A DNA stretch of 20,303 nucleotides from an uncultured Bacilli bacterium. Its GTDB lineage: Bacteria; Bacillota_I; Bacilli_A; RF39; UBA660. Every line of letters begins with the position of its first letter. Position 1 is the first letter of the stretch. Of this stretch, positions 7,125-16,900 are shown piece by piece. The translations under genes and the position numbers were made by a program. The stretch spans positions 1-20,303 of the forward strand of contig CALVKV010000010.1 in assembly GCA_944333305.1 (NCBI GenBank), written 5' to 3'. Under the pieces are notes generated by a model, which was not told the DNA's origin, did not search any database, and worked only from the letters and a program-made list of their open reading frames with translations.

Positions 7125-10100
7125 ATGAAAAAGAGTAAAATTATTTTTTTAACAATACTGATTTTATCAGTTATAACATTTAAGGGGTTCGATGTTTTCG
7201 CTAAGGATGTGGCAATTATTAATGTTGATACACCACAGACTCGTTTTTATGGTGATGTTTTGACAGTAAGTGGATGGAGTCTTAGTAATAATAAGAATGC
7301 TAAGATAGAAGTTTATTTTGATGGAAATATTATAAATGATATTTATTATTGGTATAGAGAAGATGTTTTTAATGTATATTCTTCTTATAATAAAATAGAT
7401 AATCCTAATCCAGGATATACAGCGACAATGGATTTAAGTAATGTAGAAACAGGTAAGCATGAAATAAAAGTAAAACTAGTAAGTAATAGTGATACTTTAG
7501 AAGAAGAGACTATGAGTGTAAATATTTTTAAAGATAAATATGAAGGTAGTATTGATGCTCCTGATACAAATGTTAATTCTGATACCTTACATATAGGGGG
7601 ATGGGCTTTATCTAGTACTAGTGATACTAATTTAAAATTGTATATAGATAATAATTTGGTAACAGATACAATAGAACGTTTTGAAAGAGTAGATGTAAGT
7701 TCTATAAAAACAGAGTATTTTAAATCTTCGTTTAATCAGAATCAAGGTTTTGATACTTATGTTGATGTTTCTAATTTAAGCGATGGTAAGCATGTTGTTA
7801 AATTAGAACTTACTGATTCTTTAGGAAAGGTTTTATATACAACAAATAAAGATATAAATTTAAAAAAATATACTGGTAAAATAGGAATAGATTCTCCTTC
7901 TAGTAATGCTTCATTATCAGGTGAAGTTGTTTTTGGAGGATGGGTTATGAGTAGTACAGCTTCTAGTACTTTAGAAGTTAAAATAGATGATGAAGTTATT
8001 TCTAATGTTGGAAGATACTATAGAGCGGATGTTATAAATTCAATAACAGGTTATGGTGATGCTTCTTCTAATCCACTTCCAGGTTTTAATTTTTCTTATA
8101 ATTTAGATAAGTTTCCAGTTGGAACTCATAAAATGACTGTGACTTTAAAAAATAAAAATAGCGAAGTTATTGTTAGTGAGACAAGGGACTTTAAAGTAAA
8201 ATCTTATAATACGAGAGTTGGTATTGATACAGTTAATAATAATGCTAAAATATCAGGAGATAGTCTTTTGATATCAGGCTGGGTTATGAGTGAGACACCT
8301 AATGCTAGCTTAGAAATATATTTTGATGATGATTTAGTTCAAAATGTATCTAGATTTAAAAGAGCAGATGTTACTAATAGTATTAAAGATTGTGGTGATG
8401 TAACAGAAAATCCTGGTTATCAAGTAACATATGATTTATCAAAATATCTTGATGGTAAGCATACAGTTAAATTTGTTGTTAAAAATAGTGTTACAGGACA
8501 AATTTTATATCAAGAAAGTAGAACAATTAATCTTACTAAATATAAAGCTACGGGAAGTTTAGATGCTCCTAATAGTTCGGTTGAAGGAACTAGTATGTTA
8601 ATAGGGGGATGGATGCTTACTGATTGTAATGATGCTCTTTTAAATATCTATCTTGATGATGAATTACTTAGTGGCTTAACTAGATGGAATAGAACTGATA
8701 TTTTTGATGTTATTAGTGGTTATGATAAAAAGACTAATAAAGAAGCAGGATTTAATTTAACTAAAGACTTAACTACTGTTTTAGATGGTAAGCATGTAGT
8801 TAAGATGGAAGTTGTTAATCCTAATACAAATGAAGTGATCTATACTCTTACTAAGAATATTAATTTAACTAAATATGAAACAAAAATTAATTTTGATACA
8901 CCTACAGAGACTGGTAAAAACTATGGTACTGATTTTAGAGTTAGTGGTTGGGTAATGAGTACTGATCCTAATACTACTATAAAGGTAAGAATAGATGATT
9001 TAGAATATGTTGTTGCTGATAGATCTTATCGAGAAGATGTAATAAATTCTGTTTCAGGTTATGGTGGTTCGGATACAAATAAATTACCTGGTTTTGCTGC
9101 TAATATAAATGTAGAGAGCTTAAAAGATGGTAATCATCAAGCAGAAGTTGTAGTTGTTGATAATATTACTAATGAAGTAATAAAGAGTTCTAAAAGGGAG
9201 TTTAAGTTACAAAAATATAATGGTAAGATTTCTTTAGATTCACCATATACTTCAATATTTAATAATAAAGACACAACATCTTTAGTTGTAGGTGGTTGGG
9301 CTTTGTGTCAACAAGCTGGATCATACTTAAAATTATATATAGATGGAGTCGATCAAAATGTTTATTTCGGTCGTTATGAACGTAATGATTTAGAGGGTGA
9401 AAGTGCTTATGGTACTAAAGATAATAATCCTCTAGCTGGTTATAATACAACTATAAATATATCTCATTTAAGTGCAGGCAGTCATGATATTACATTAAAA
9501 CTTTATTCAGCCTTAGGTGAAGAGATAACTACTTATACTAAGAGAATTCAAATATATGATACTATTTATCCAGGAATTGATGTTTCTTATCATAATACTA
9601 TTAATAATTGGTCACAAATTAAAAATGATGGTATTACTTTTGCGATGATTAGAATTGGTTATCGTGGTTATACTGCTGGTAGTAGAGTGGAAGATGAACA
9701 ATTTATAAATAATTATAATGGTGCTAGAAGTGTTGGAATGAAAGTAGGAGTATATTTCTTTAGTCAAGCTGTAAATTATCAAGAAGGGGTAGAAGAAGCA
9801 CAAAAAGTTCTTGAAATACTAAACAAATATGGTATTACATCACTAGAATATCCTATTGCTTTTGATACAGAAGCATCTGGGGCGCCTGGTAATACTGGAC
9901 GTGCTGATAATATTTCTGTTTCAGAGAGAACTAATGCAGCATTAGGTTTTGTTACTACTTTAAATCAGGCTGGATATAAAGCAATGATATATGCTAGTAA
10001 AAGCTGGTTAGAAACAAAATTAAATATGCTTTTACTTAATAGTTATGATGTTTGGCTTGCTCATTATACAAAAGATAATGGTACTATTGGTCCTGCATCT

Positions 10101-10205
10101 GATTATCGTGGTTCATATCAAATATGGCAATATACTTCAAAAGGTTCTATAAGTGGTATAAGTGGTAATGTTGATTTAAATTTAAGTTTTTATAACTATA
10201 ATTAA
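7125..10205 (+). CDS. Secreted GH25 muramidase with seven N-terminal GW/RxxRxDV repeats
   Basis: The 1026-residue protein starts with a signal peptide (KKSK, hydrophobic core, likely cleavage after FAKD's alanine near 26). Residues 34-811 contain seven divergent copies of a ~110-residue beta-rich unit. The C-terminus, about 812-1026, is a glycoside hydrolase family 25 lysozyme: YPGIDVSYHN with D819, AMIRIGYRGY (840-849), GVYFFSQA (875-882), the catalytic-type FDTE (D914, E916), YDVWLAHY, YQIWQYTS and the closing GNVDLNLSF. GH25 enzymes cut the beta-1,4 bond between N-acetylmuramic acid and N-acetylglucosamine. The repeats probably bind wall polymer or glycan. No LPXTG motif, SLH domain or transmembrane anchor is seen, so retention would depend on the repeats. 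A GAGTGAGGT ribosome site precedes the ATG. It sits between the acylation genes and the export operon, suggesting a role in wall remodelling linked to this glycan. Confidence 0.9.
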   Translation: MKKSKIIFLTILILSVITFKGFDVFAKDVAIINVDTPQTRFYGDVLTVSGWSLSNNKNAKIEVYFDGNIINDIYYWYREDVFNVYSSYNKIDNPNPGYTATMDLSNVETGKHEIKVKLVSNSDTLEEETMSVNIFKDKYEGSIDAPDTNVNSDTLHIGGWALSSTSDTNLKLYIDNNLVTDTIERFERVDVSSIKTEYFKSSFNQNQGFDTYVDVSNLSDGKHVVKLELTDSLGKVLYTTNKDINLKKYTGKIGIDSPSSNASLSGEVVFGGWVMSSTASSTLEVKIDDEVISNVGRYYRADVINSITGYGDASSNPLPGFNFSYNLDKFPVGTHKMTVTLKNKNSEVIVSETRDFKVKSYNTRVGIDTVNNNAKISGDSLLISGWVMSETPNASLEIYFDDDLVQNVSRFKRADVTNSIKDCGDVTENPGYQVTYDLSKYLDGKHTVKFVVKNSVTGQILYQESRTINLTKYKATGSLDAPNSSVEGTSMLIGGWMLTDCNDALLNIYLDDELLSGLTRWNRTDIFDVISGYDKKTNKEAGFNLTKDLTTVLDGKHVVKMEVVNPNTNEVIYTLTKNINLTKYETKINFDTPTETGKNYGTDFRVSGWVMSTDPNTTIKVRIDDLEYVVADRSYREDVINSVSGYGGSDTNKLPGFAANINVESLKDGNHQAEVVVVDNITNEVIKSSKREFKLQKYNGKISLDSPYTSIFNNKDTTSLVVGGWALCQQAGSYLKLYIDGVDQNVYFGRYERNDLEGESAYGTKDNNPLAGYNTTINISHLSAGSHDITLKLYSALGEEITTYTKRIQIYDTIYPGIDVSYHNTINNWSQIKNDGITFAMIRIGYRGYTAGSRVEDEQFINNYNGARSVGMKVGVYFFSQAVNYQEGVEEAQKVLEILNKYGITSLEYPIAFDTEASGAPGNTGRADNISVSERTNAALGFVTTLNQAGYKAMIYASKSWLETKLNMLLLNSYDVWLAHYTKDNGTIGPASDYRGSYQIWQYTSKGSISGISGNVDLNLSFYNYN
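7224..9557 (+). repeat. Array of seven ~110-residue protein repeats
   Basis: Seven units lie at residues of about 34-140, 141-250, 251-362, 363-475, 476-586, 587-699 and 700-811 of the GH25 protein. The anchoring Gly-Trp tryptophans fall at 51, 160, 273, 386, 496, 609 and 725, a spacing of 109-116. Each unit carries a [GS]GW-x-[LM] motif, then a beta strand ending in Asp, an R-x-x-R-x-D-[VIL] motif (for example YREDV, ERVDV, YRADV, KRADV, NRTDI), a P/N-G-[FY] turn and a DGKH-type motif before the last strands. At DNA level the copies are strongly diverged; only short stretches such as GATGGTAAGCAT recur. Confidence 0.88.
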
Positions 10206-10246
10206 GAAAACTTAAAGAGGTAATTGTAGTAAAACTGATAATTTAA

Positions 10247-10255
10247 TGTTATACT
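10247..10255 (+). promoter_or_regulatory. Extended -10 promoter for the export operon
   Basis: TG-T-TATACT lies 25 bases before the ATPase start, in the 75-base gap after the GH25 gene. The -35 position (10227-10232, TAGTAA) is weak. It is the third exact copy of the nine-base element and probably drives the whole run of genes to 19806. Confidence 0.55.
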
Positions 10256-10280
10256 ATTAATACAGAAAGGCAGTGTATGT

Positions 10281-11024
10281 ATGAGTACAAAAAAAGATTA
10301 TGCTATTAAAGTTAGTCATGTAACGAAAAAATTTAAGATTTATTATGATAAAGCTAATACTTTGAAAGAAAGATTAGTTTTTTGGAAAAGTAAAAATAAA
10401 AATGAAGAGAGAACTGTTTTAGAGGATATAAATGTTGAAATTAAAAAAGGTGAGACTGTTGCTCTAATAGGTACTAATGGTAGTGGTAAGAGTACACTTT
10501 TAAAACTAATGACAAAGATAATTTATCCTACTAAAGGTAAAATCATAACTGTAGGAAAGCTTACTTCACTTCTTGAACTTGGAGCAGGCTTTCATGATGA
10601 TTTTACAGGAAGAGAAAATATTTATTTCAATGCTTCTATCTTTGGGCTTACTAAGAGTGAAATAGATGCTAAAGTAGATGATATTATAGCTTTTTCGGAA
10701 CTTGAAGAGTTTATTGATAATCCAGTTAGAACTTATTCATCAGGAATGTATATGCGCCTTGCTTTTTCTGTTGCGATTAATGTTAATGCTGAAATATTAT
10801 TAATTGATGAAATATTGGCAGTTGGTGATCAACATTTTCAAGATAAGTGTTTTAGTAAGCTAGAAGAGTTAAAAAATAGTGATAAAACTATAGTTATTGT
10901 TAGTCATAGTCTAGAATCTATTAGAAAATTGTGTGATAGGGCAATTTGGATTAAAGATGGACACATAAAGATGGATGGGGAAGCAAATAGTGTTATTGAT
11001 AGCTATCTAGAAGAGTGTAAATAG
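10281..11024 (+). CDS. ABC transporter ATP-binding protein, polysaccharide/teichoic acid export type
   Basis: The 247-residue protein is a complete ABC ATPase: Walker A GTNGSGKST (64-72), the LLELGAGFHDDFTGRENIYFN region (98-117) typical of Wzt/TagH/RfbE exporters, signature YSSGM (152-156), Walker B ILLIDE (172-177), AVGDQHFQDKC, and the H-loop H209. It should work with the permease encoded ten bases downstream to move a lipid-linked polymer across the membrane. It ends right after the nucleotide-binding domain. Wzt proteins with a C-terminal carbohydrate-binding domain are much longer, and so is TagH, so this one belongs to the short type. The ribosome site is GAAAGG at 10265-10270, and a promoter-like element precedes it. 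Confidence 0.9.
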   Translation: MSTKKDYAIKVSHVTKKFKIYYDKANTLKERLVFWKSKNKNEERTVLEDINVEIKKGETVALIGTNGSGKSTLLKLMTKIIYPTKGKIITVGKLTSLLELGAGFHDDFTGRENIYFNASIFGLTKSEIDAKVDDIIAFSELEEFIDNPVRTYSSGMYMRLAFSVAINVNAEILLIDEILAVGDQHFQDKCFSKLEELKNSDKTIVIVSHSLESIRKLCDRAIWIKDGHIKMDGEANSVIDSYLEECK

Positions 11025-11034
11025 AGGTGATTTG

Positions 11035-11808
11035 ATGCAATTATTTAAGAATCTATATAATTATAGAGAGTTATTAAAAAGTAATGTAAAAAAAGAAATA
11101 CGTGGTAAATATAAAGGTTCTTTTCTAGGCGTATTATGGTCTTTTGTTAATCCATTATTACAAGTAGCAGTTTATGCAATAGTTTTTCCTTACATAATGC
11201 GCATTCAAACAGATAATTATTTAATATACTTAATTATTGGTATTATACCTTGGACTTTTTTTACAACTGTTATAAATCAAGGAATGATTACAGTTAGGAT
11301 GAATGCTGGTATTATTAAAAAAGTATATTTTCCAAGAGAGATATTACCTATCTCTGTTGCAGTTAGTGGCTTAATAAACTTTTTAATAAGTTGTATTATT
11401 ATCATTTTATTCTGTATTTTTGGTGGAGTAGGGATTACTTGGCATCTTGTCTTTTTGCCTTTAATTGCTATTTTGCAATTTATTCTTACACTTGGTATTG
11501 TCTTTGCTCTTAGTGCTATTAACATTTATATAAAAGATACAGAATATATAGTAACATTTTTGATAAACATGTTATTTTATGCAACACCTATTTTATATGA
11601 AGCTAGTCTTTTCCCAGAAAAAATAAGATTTATTTTACATCTTAATCCTATGACACAGGTAATAGTTGCTTATAGAGATATTTTCTTATATCATCAAGTA
11701 CCTAGTTTGATGGGAATAGTATATTTGGTAATTATATCAATAGTTTTATTCTTTATAGGTCTATTGATATTTAGAAAACTAGAAAAAGGTTTTGCTGAGG
11801 AGGTTTAG
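11035..11808 (+). CDS. ABC-2 type polysaccharide export permease (TagG/Wzm-like)
   Basis: The 257-residue protein has an amphipathic N-terminus, KKEIRGKYKGSFLGVLW, followed by FVNPLLQVAVYAIVF, the recognisable opening of Wzm/TagG/RfbD permeases, and six hydrophobic segments. The motif LNPMTQVIVAYRDIFLY near the C-terminus is also typical. It forms the membrane channel for the preceding ATPase. I placed the start at ATG 11035, not the adjacent TTG at 11032, because GAGGTGA at 11024-11030 then has normal spacing and ATG is preferred in the window. The polymer exported could be a teichoic-acid-like or other wall glycan; glycan identity cannot be inferred from the permease alone. Confidence 0.9.
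   Translation: MQLFKNLYNYRELLKSNVKKEIRGKYKGSFLGVLWSFVNPLLQVAVYAIVFPYIMRIQTDNYLIYLIIGIIPWTFFTTVINQGMITVRMNAGIIKKVYFPREILPISVAVSGLINFLISCIIIILFCIFGGVGITWHLVFLPLIAILQFILTLGIVFALSAINIYIKDTEYIVTFLINMLFYATPILYEASLFPEKIRFILHLNPMTQVIVAYRDIFLYHQVPSLMGIVYLVIISIVLFFIGLLIFRKLEKGFAEEV
11796..11803 (+). promoter_or_regulatory. Ribosome binding site fixing the start of the tandem GT2 gene
   Basis: TGAGGAGG lies nine bases before ATG 11813, at the end of the permease gene. It favours that ATG over the in-frame TTG at 11792, which lies upstream of the site and would add seven residues (LRRFRF and the initiator) unlike any domain start. Confidence 0.8.
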
Positions 11809-11812
11809 GTTC

Positions 11813-13951
11813 ATGAAGTATGATTTTATAGGAATTAAAAAACAAGGCATTTATGGTATTAATAATCCTAATTTATTAGTACAGTTTACAACTGAAGTTA
11901 AAGATTTTGATATAAAAGTATTATGTGATGAAAATGAGGTTACGTATGAATGTCAAAGTTTAAATGGTAATAATGATTTTTTGTTGCAAGCTAAAATAGA
12001 TAAAAGTGTAAATAAGGTAGAAGTATTATTTAAGAATAATAATGAATATGTAAAAATAGTAACTTTGAAAAATAGAATTTATTCTAGAATAAAGAATAAA
12101 ATTGTTGATATTTTAAAAAGATTAATTAGTAAAATAAAATTAGTATTTTATGTTTTAGGTAAAGGCATTAGGTTTATGTGGCGAGAATATCATTTTCTAG
12201 TACCTATATCTTTGTGGGGAAAATATTTTAATGATTTTAAGGCTAGACTTAAAAGTGCTAATCCTAATCTTTATAATCCTTTTTATAAAAATGAGTATAA
12301 TAAGTGGTTAGAAGAAAACAAAGAAGATATTGTTTATGAAGAGTTAATGTATAAACCTTTAATATCTTTATTAATTCCTGTTTATAATATTAATAGAAAG
12401 TTTTTAAGTGAATGTTTAGATTCTATATTAGAGCAGAGTTATGATAATTTTGAAGTTTGTTTAGTTGATGATTGTTCTACTTTAGAAGAGACTAAAGAGA
12501 CATTAGAAGAATATAAAAAGAAAGATAAGAGAATTAGAGTTAGTTATCGTAAAAAGAATGGTCATATTTCTAAGACTACTAATGATGCTTTGAAGATGGC
12601 TAAGGGTGAGTTTGTTGGCTTAATTGATGATGATGATTTGCTTACAAAAGATGCTTTGTATGAAGTTGTTAAAGTCTTAAACCAAGATAAAAAAATAGAT
12701 ATGATTTATAGTGATGAAGATAAATTAGATCTTCATGGTAATTATTGTGATCCACATTTTAAACCTGATTTTTCTCCTGATACTTTATTAAGTCTAAACT
12801 ATATCTGTCATTTTACGGTTATTAGAAAAAAATTAGTAGATGAAGTTGGGGGCTTTGAAGTAGGGTTAGAAGGTTCACAAGATCATGATTTATTCTTAAA
12901 AGTTACAGAGAAAACTAAAAATATTTATCATATACCTAAAATTCTATATCATTGGCGTATGGTAGAAGGTTCTACTTCTATGAGCATTGATAATAAATCA
13001 TATGCAACTGATAAAGGGAAAATTGCTATAGAAAATGCTCTTAAAAGAAGAAAAATAAAAGGACATGTAGAAAAAGATAAAGTAAGTACTTATTATAGAG
13101 TTGTTTATGAGTATGATAAAGAACCTCTTATTTCTATAATTATTCCGACAAGGGATTATGTTGATATTTTAAAGACATGTGTTGATTCAATATATGAGAA
13201 AACTACTTATAAGAATTTTGAAATTATAATTGCAAATAATGATAGTAAAGAAAAAGAGACATTAGACTTTTTTAAGGAATATAAAAAGAAATATAAAAAC
13301 TTTAAAGTGGTAGATTGTATTATGGAGTTTAATTATTCTCGTATTAATAATATTGCTGTTTCTAAAGCTAAAGGGGAATATATAGTGCTTCTTAATAATG
13401 ATACTGAAGTTATTACTCCTGAATGGCTTTCTATTATGGTAGGATATGCTATGCAAAAACATATTGGAGCGGTGGGACCTAAGCTTTTATATCCTGATTA
13501 TACTGTTCAACATGCTGGAGTTATTTTAGGTTTAGGTGGAGTAGCATCACATGCTTATATTGGGACAGAACGTAATGATTTAGGAATGTATGGAAGACTT
13601 AGAGTACCATATGATTATAGTGCTAATACTGCTGCTTGTTTGATGATTAGTAAGAAAAAGTTTTTAGAAGTTAAGGGATTAGAAGAAGATTTGAAAGTTG
13701 CTTATAATGATATTGACTTTAATATAAAATTGTTAGAAAAAGGATATTACAATATATTTTTACCACAGGTTGAATTAATTCACTATGAATCTAAATCAAG
13801 AGGATTAGATACAACAAGTGAAAAATATAAGAGATTTTTAGTAGAATCTAAGTATATGTATGATAAATGGGGGGAAACCTTATTAAATGATAGGTTTTAT
13901 AATCCTAATTTTAGTAAAAAAGCTTGGTTTATGTTAGACAAAAGAAAATAG
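11813..13951 (+). CDS. Two-domain GT2 glycosyltransferase (rhamnosyltransferase-like layout)
   Basis: The 712-residue protein contains two family 2 GT-A domains in tandem. The first (about 181-400) shows ISLLIPVYN, CLVDDCST (216-223) and LIDDDD (270-275), then QDHDLFLK. The second (about 437-700) shows ISIIIPTRD, IIANNDS (472-478), VLLNNDTEV (525-533), VGPKLLYPD and AYNDIDFNIKL. Residues 1-90 form a separate beta-rich segment, followed by a basic, partly hydrophobic stretch that may touch the membrane. This layout is common in enzymes building rhamnan, teichoic-acid-like and other surface polymers, where the two domains can add different sugars or linkages. Both halves keep acidic metal-site residues, so both may be active. 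It lies between the exporter and the GT-C gene in one operon. Sugar specificity is unknown. Confidence 0.87.
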   Translation: MKYDFIGIKKQGIYGINNPNLLVQFTTEVKDFDIKVLCDENEVTYECQSLNGNNDFLLQAKIDKSVNKVEVLFKNNNEYVKIVTLKNRIYSRIKNKIVDILKRLISKIKLVFYVLGKGIRFMWREYHFLVPISLWGKYFNDFKARLKSANPNLYNPFYKNEYNKWLEENKEDIVYEELMYKPLISLLIPVYNINRKFLSECLDSILEQSYDNFEVCLVDDCSTLEETKETLEEYKKKDKRIRVSYRKKNGHISKTTNDALKMAKGEFVGLIDDDDLLTKDALYEVVKVLNQDKKIDMIYSDEDKLDLHGNYCDPHFKPDFSPDTLLSLNYICHFTVIRKKLVDEVGGFEVGLEGSQDHDLFLKVTEKTKNIYHIPKILYHWRMVEGSTSMSIDNKSYATDKGKIAIENALKRRKIKGHVEKDKVSTYYRVVYEYDKEPLISIIIPTRDYVDILKTCVDSIYEKTTYKNFEIIIANNDSKEKETLDFFKEYKKKYKNFKVVDCIMEFNYSRINNIAVSKAKGEYIVLLNNDTEVITPEWLSIMVGYAMQKHIGAVGPKLLYPDYTVQHAGVILGLGGVASHAYIGTERNDLGMYGRLRVPYDYSANTAACLMISKKKFLEVKGLEEDLKVAYNDIDFNIKLLEKGYYNIFLPQVELIHYESKSRGLDTTSEKYKRFLVESKYMYDKWGETLLNDRFYNPNFSKKAWFMLDKRK

Positions 13952-13957
13952 GTGAGG
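13950..13957 (+). promoter_or_regulatory. Ribosome binding site fixing the start of the GT-C gene
   Basis: AGGTGAGG overlaps the previous stop codon and lies three bases before ATG 13961 (core GGTGA five bases away). The alternative GTG at 13952 is inside this site, so it cannot be served by it. Confidence 0.75.
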
Positions 13958-13960
13958 GTT

Positions 13961-16900
13961 ATGAAAAAAATAAAAGATATAGTAATGAAGCATAAGTTTA
14001 TAACAATAATCTTAGTTTTATCTATAATAAAACAAATAATGGTTTCGTGTTTACCACTTCTTGCTATTAGTAATGGTACTCATGATGATATGATGATGGT
14101 AAACATGGCAGAGAATCTGTTAAATGGGCATTGGTTGGGAATATATTCTCAATATACTTTAGTAAAGGGAATATTCTTTCCAGCTTTTTTGGCTTTATCT
14201 AATTTTATAGGTATATCCTATATAAATGCTGCTAATTTATTATATACTGTTGCTTGTATATTTTTTATCTATGCAATAAAAGATTTCTTTAAAGAAAAAA
14301 ATCAGAAGAAATTTATGCTTATAATCTTTATTATTCTTTTATTTAATCCAGTTAGTTATGCTTCTTGGACCTTACAGAGAGTTTATAGAAATGGAGTTAC
14401 TCTTGCACAAGTTCTATTTATATTTGGAGGATATTTTGCAGTATTCTTAAAACGAAAAGAAAATATTAAAAAAAGTTTGTTTTGGATATGTAGTGCTGGT
14501 ATTGCTCTTGCAACTTTCTTTAATACAAGAGAAGATGCTATTTGGATTTTGCCTTTTGTCTTAGTAGTTACGATTGTTTTAATAGGTATTAAAATAATCG
14601 ATGAAAAGTGCGTAAAAAAGAAAATTACCCATAGTTTAGTTATGGCTATTCCAGTTATTACTTTATTTGTTACTAATCTTTTAATTTCTTCCTTAAACTA
14701 CTATGCTTATGGTATTTTTACAACAAATGAACTTAATGATAGTAATTTTAAAAATGCTATGCAAAGTATTTATTCAATTAAAAATAATGAAGATATAGAA
14801 TATGTGTCTGTAACAAGAGAAAAAGTTAAACGTCTATATAAAATGAGTCCAAGTCTAAATAGTATTAAAGATGAATTAGAAGCAAGTATGGATGCTTGGA
14901 GTAAATTAGATCGTAATCCAGATGATGATGAAGTGGAAGATGGATGGTTTTTCTGGAGTTTGAGAGATGCAGTTAGTAATGCTGGATATTATGAAAATGC
15001 TAAGAAAGCAGATAGTTTTTATAAAAAAGTAAGTGATGAGATTAATTCTTATGTGGAAGAAAATGATGTTAAGGCAGTGATGACCATGCCTTCAGCTTTG
15101 ATGAGTCCATGGCGAGTAGGTTATACTGGTAAATTAATTAACACATCACTAACTATTTTTGATTATATTACTAGTTTTGATGAAGTTATTACAGAAAACT
15201 CTAGTAGTATTGATGATGGTAGAGATGGTTTAGACAGATTTAGAGCGATATCTAATGAAGCAGTTTATACAAATTCTGATTTATTCTATTTAAGAGGTTA
15301 CGTCTTTTCATTAGATGATGAAGATATAACTGCTAAAGTATATACTAAATCTGGTAAGTTCGTTAAGGATATAACTTTTGATGAGAGTGATGATGTATAT
15401 TCATATTATGATGATAAAGGAAAGAACTTTGAAAATGCTAAAAAATGTCGTTTTGATATAATACTTAAAGATATTACTGAGCCATTAGAATTAGTTATTT
15501 ATAATTCTCGTGATGAGAAAATTGCTACTATAGATATAACAGATAAGACTATAGATAATGATGAAGATATAGCTTATAGTATTGATAATGCTAATTACTT
15601 AAATACTGCTAATAACTATCAGAAAAATGTTCAAAAATATGTTGATAGACTTAACTTTATTGGTGATATCTATAAAGTAGTTAATCCAATTCTTTTTGTA
15701 ATATCTATAGTTCTATTTGTCATTATAACTATAAATGTTATTATTAATCTAATTAAGAAAAAATATGACTTAATACCTAAATATCTAATATTAAGTTCGG
15801 TATTATTAAGTTTAATTGTGTTAGTATTCGGAGTATCATATAATGAAATTGCTTCTTGTGATTCAATTAGATATATGTATTTATCCGGAGCTTATCCATT
15901 ATTATTAATATTTGAATTGTTAGTAATTCTTGGCTTTTATGAGACATATTGGTTAAATAAATCTAAAAAAGATAAAGAGAAAATTGCTAAGAAGTTAGAA
16001 AATATCTTTATTAAAGTTAAAGGCAATGTTAATAAATTATCAAAAGGAGAAAAAGTATTTCTTATTGTTATGTTTGTAATTATGTTTTTATGGGCTTTAG
16101 CTTCTCCTTATAATTATGGACCTGATGAATATATGAGATATTTAGTACCTAAATATATTTATTTACATGGAACTATGCCATTACCTGATGATCCTAGTGT
16201 CGTTGTAAGTAATTTTAATGCTTCTTATGCTTATTATCCTCTATTACTTGGTTCTGTAATTAGTGCTTTATTTATGAAGATAACATCTTTCTTTACAACA
16301 GATGCTCATGCTATTTTGGTAGCTTCTAGATTTACTAGTGTTATCTTTGGAGTTTTATTTATCTACTTTATGATTAAAATAGCTAAGAAGCTTTTCCCTA
16401 ATAATAGACTTGCTAAAAACTTTATGATTGCTTTTTCAAGTTTAATTCCACAGTTAACATTCTTATCTTCATATGTTAATAATGATATTATTGCTTTGGC
16501 TGGTTGTGCTATGTTAGTTTATGCTTTTCTATTATTAAAAGATAATTTAACGCTAAAAGCATCTATTCTCTATGGTATATCCATTTCTATAATCGCTTTA
16601 TCATATTACAATGCTTATGCTTATGTCTTGGGAGGAATAATTTATTTTATACTTATCTTTGTAAAGAAGAAAGATAAAAAATTAAGTTTTGAAGGAAAGA
16701 AATTCTTTAAATATGGATTATTAATTTCTCTTATTGTTATTGTTTTATGTGGTTATTTCTTTATTCGTACTGCAATTGTAAATGATGGAGATTTCTTAGG
16801 AATGAATTCTTTCTTAGAAGCTTGTGAAAATACTAAAGATCCTAATCCTAATATTAAACCTTCAACAAGAGATACTCCTAAAAATTTAGGTATGAGTATG

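Noticed and set aside
7125..10205. GH25 gene as a prophage endolysin
   Set aside because: It has a signal peptide and a seven-unit extracellular repeat array, and there is no holin, tail or other phage gene nearby.
10202..10215. TTAAG/CTTAA inverted repeat at the end of the GH25 gene as a terminator
   Set aside because: A five-base stem with a four-base loop and no following T tract; not convincing as a terminator or operator.
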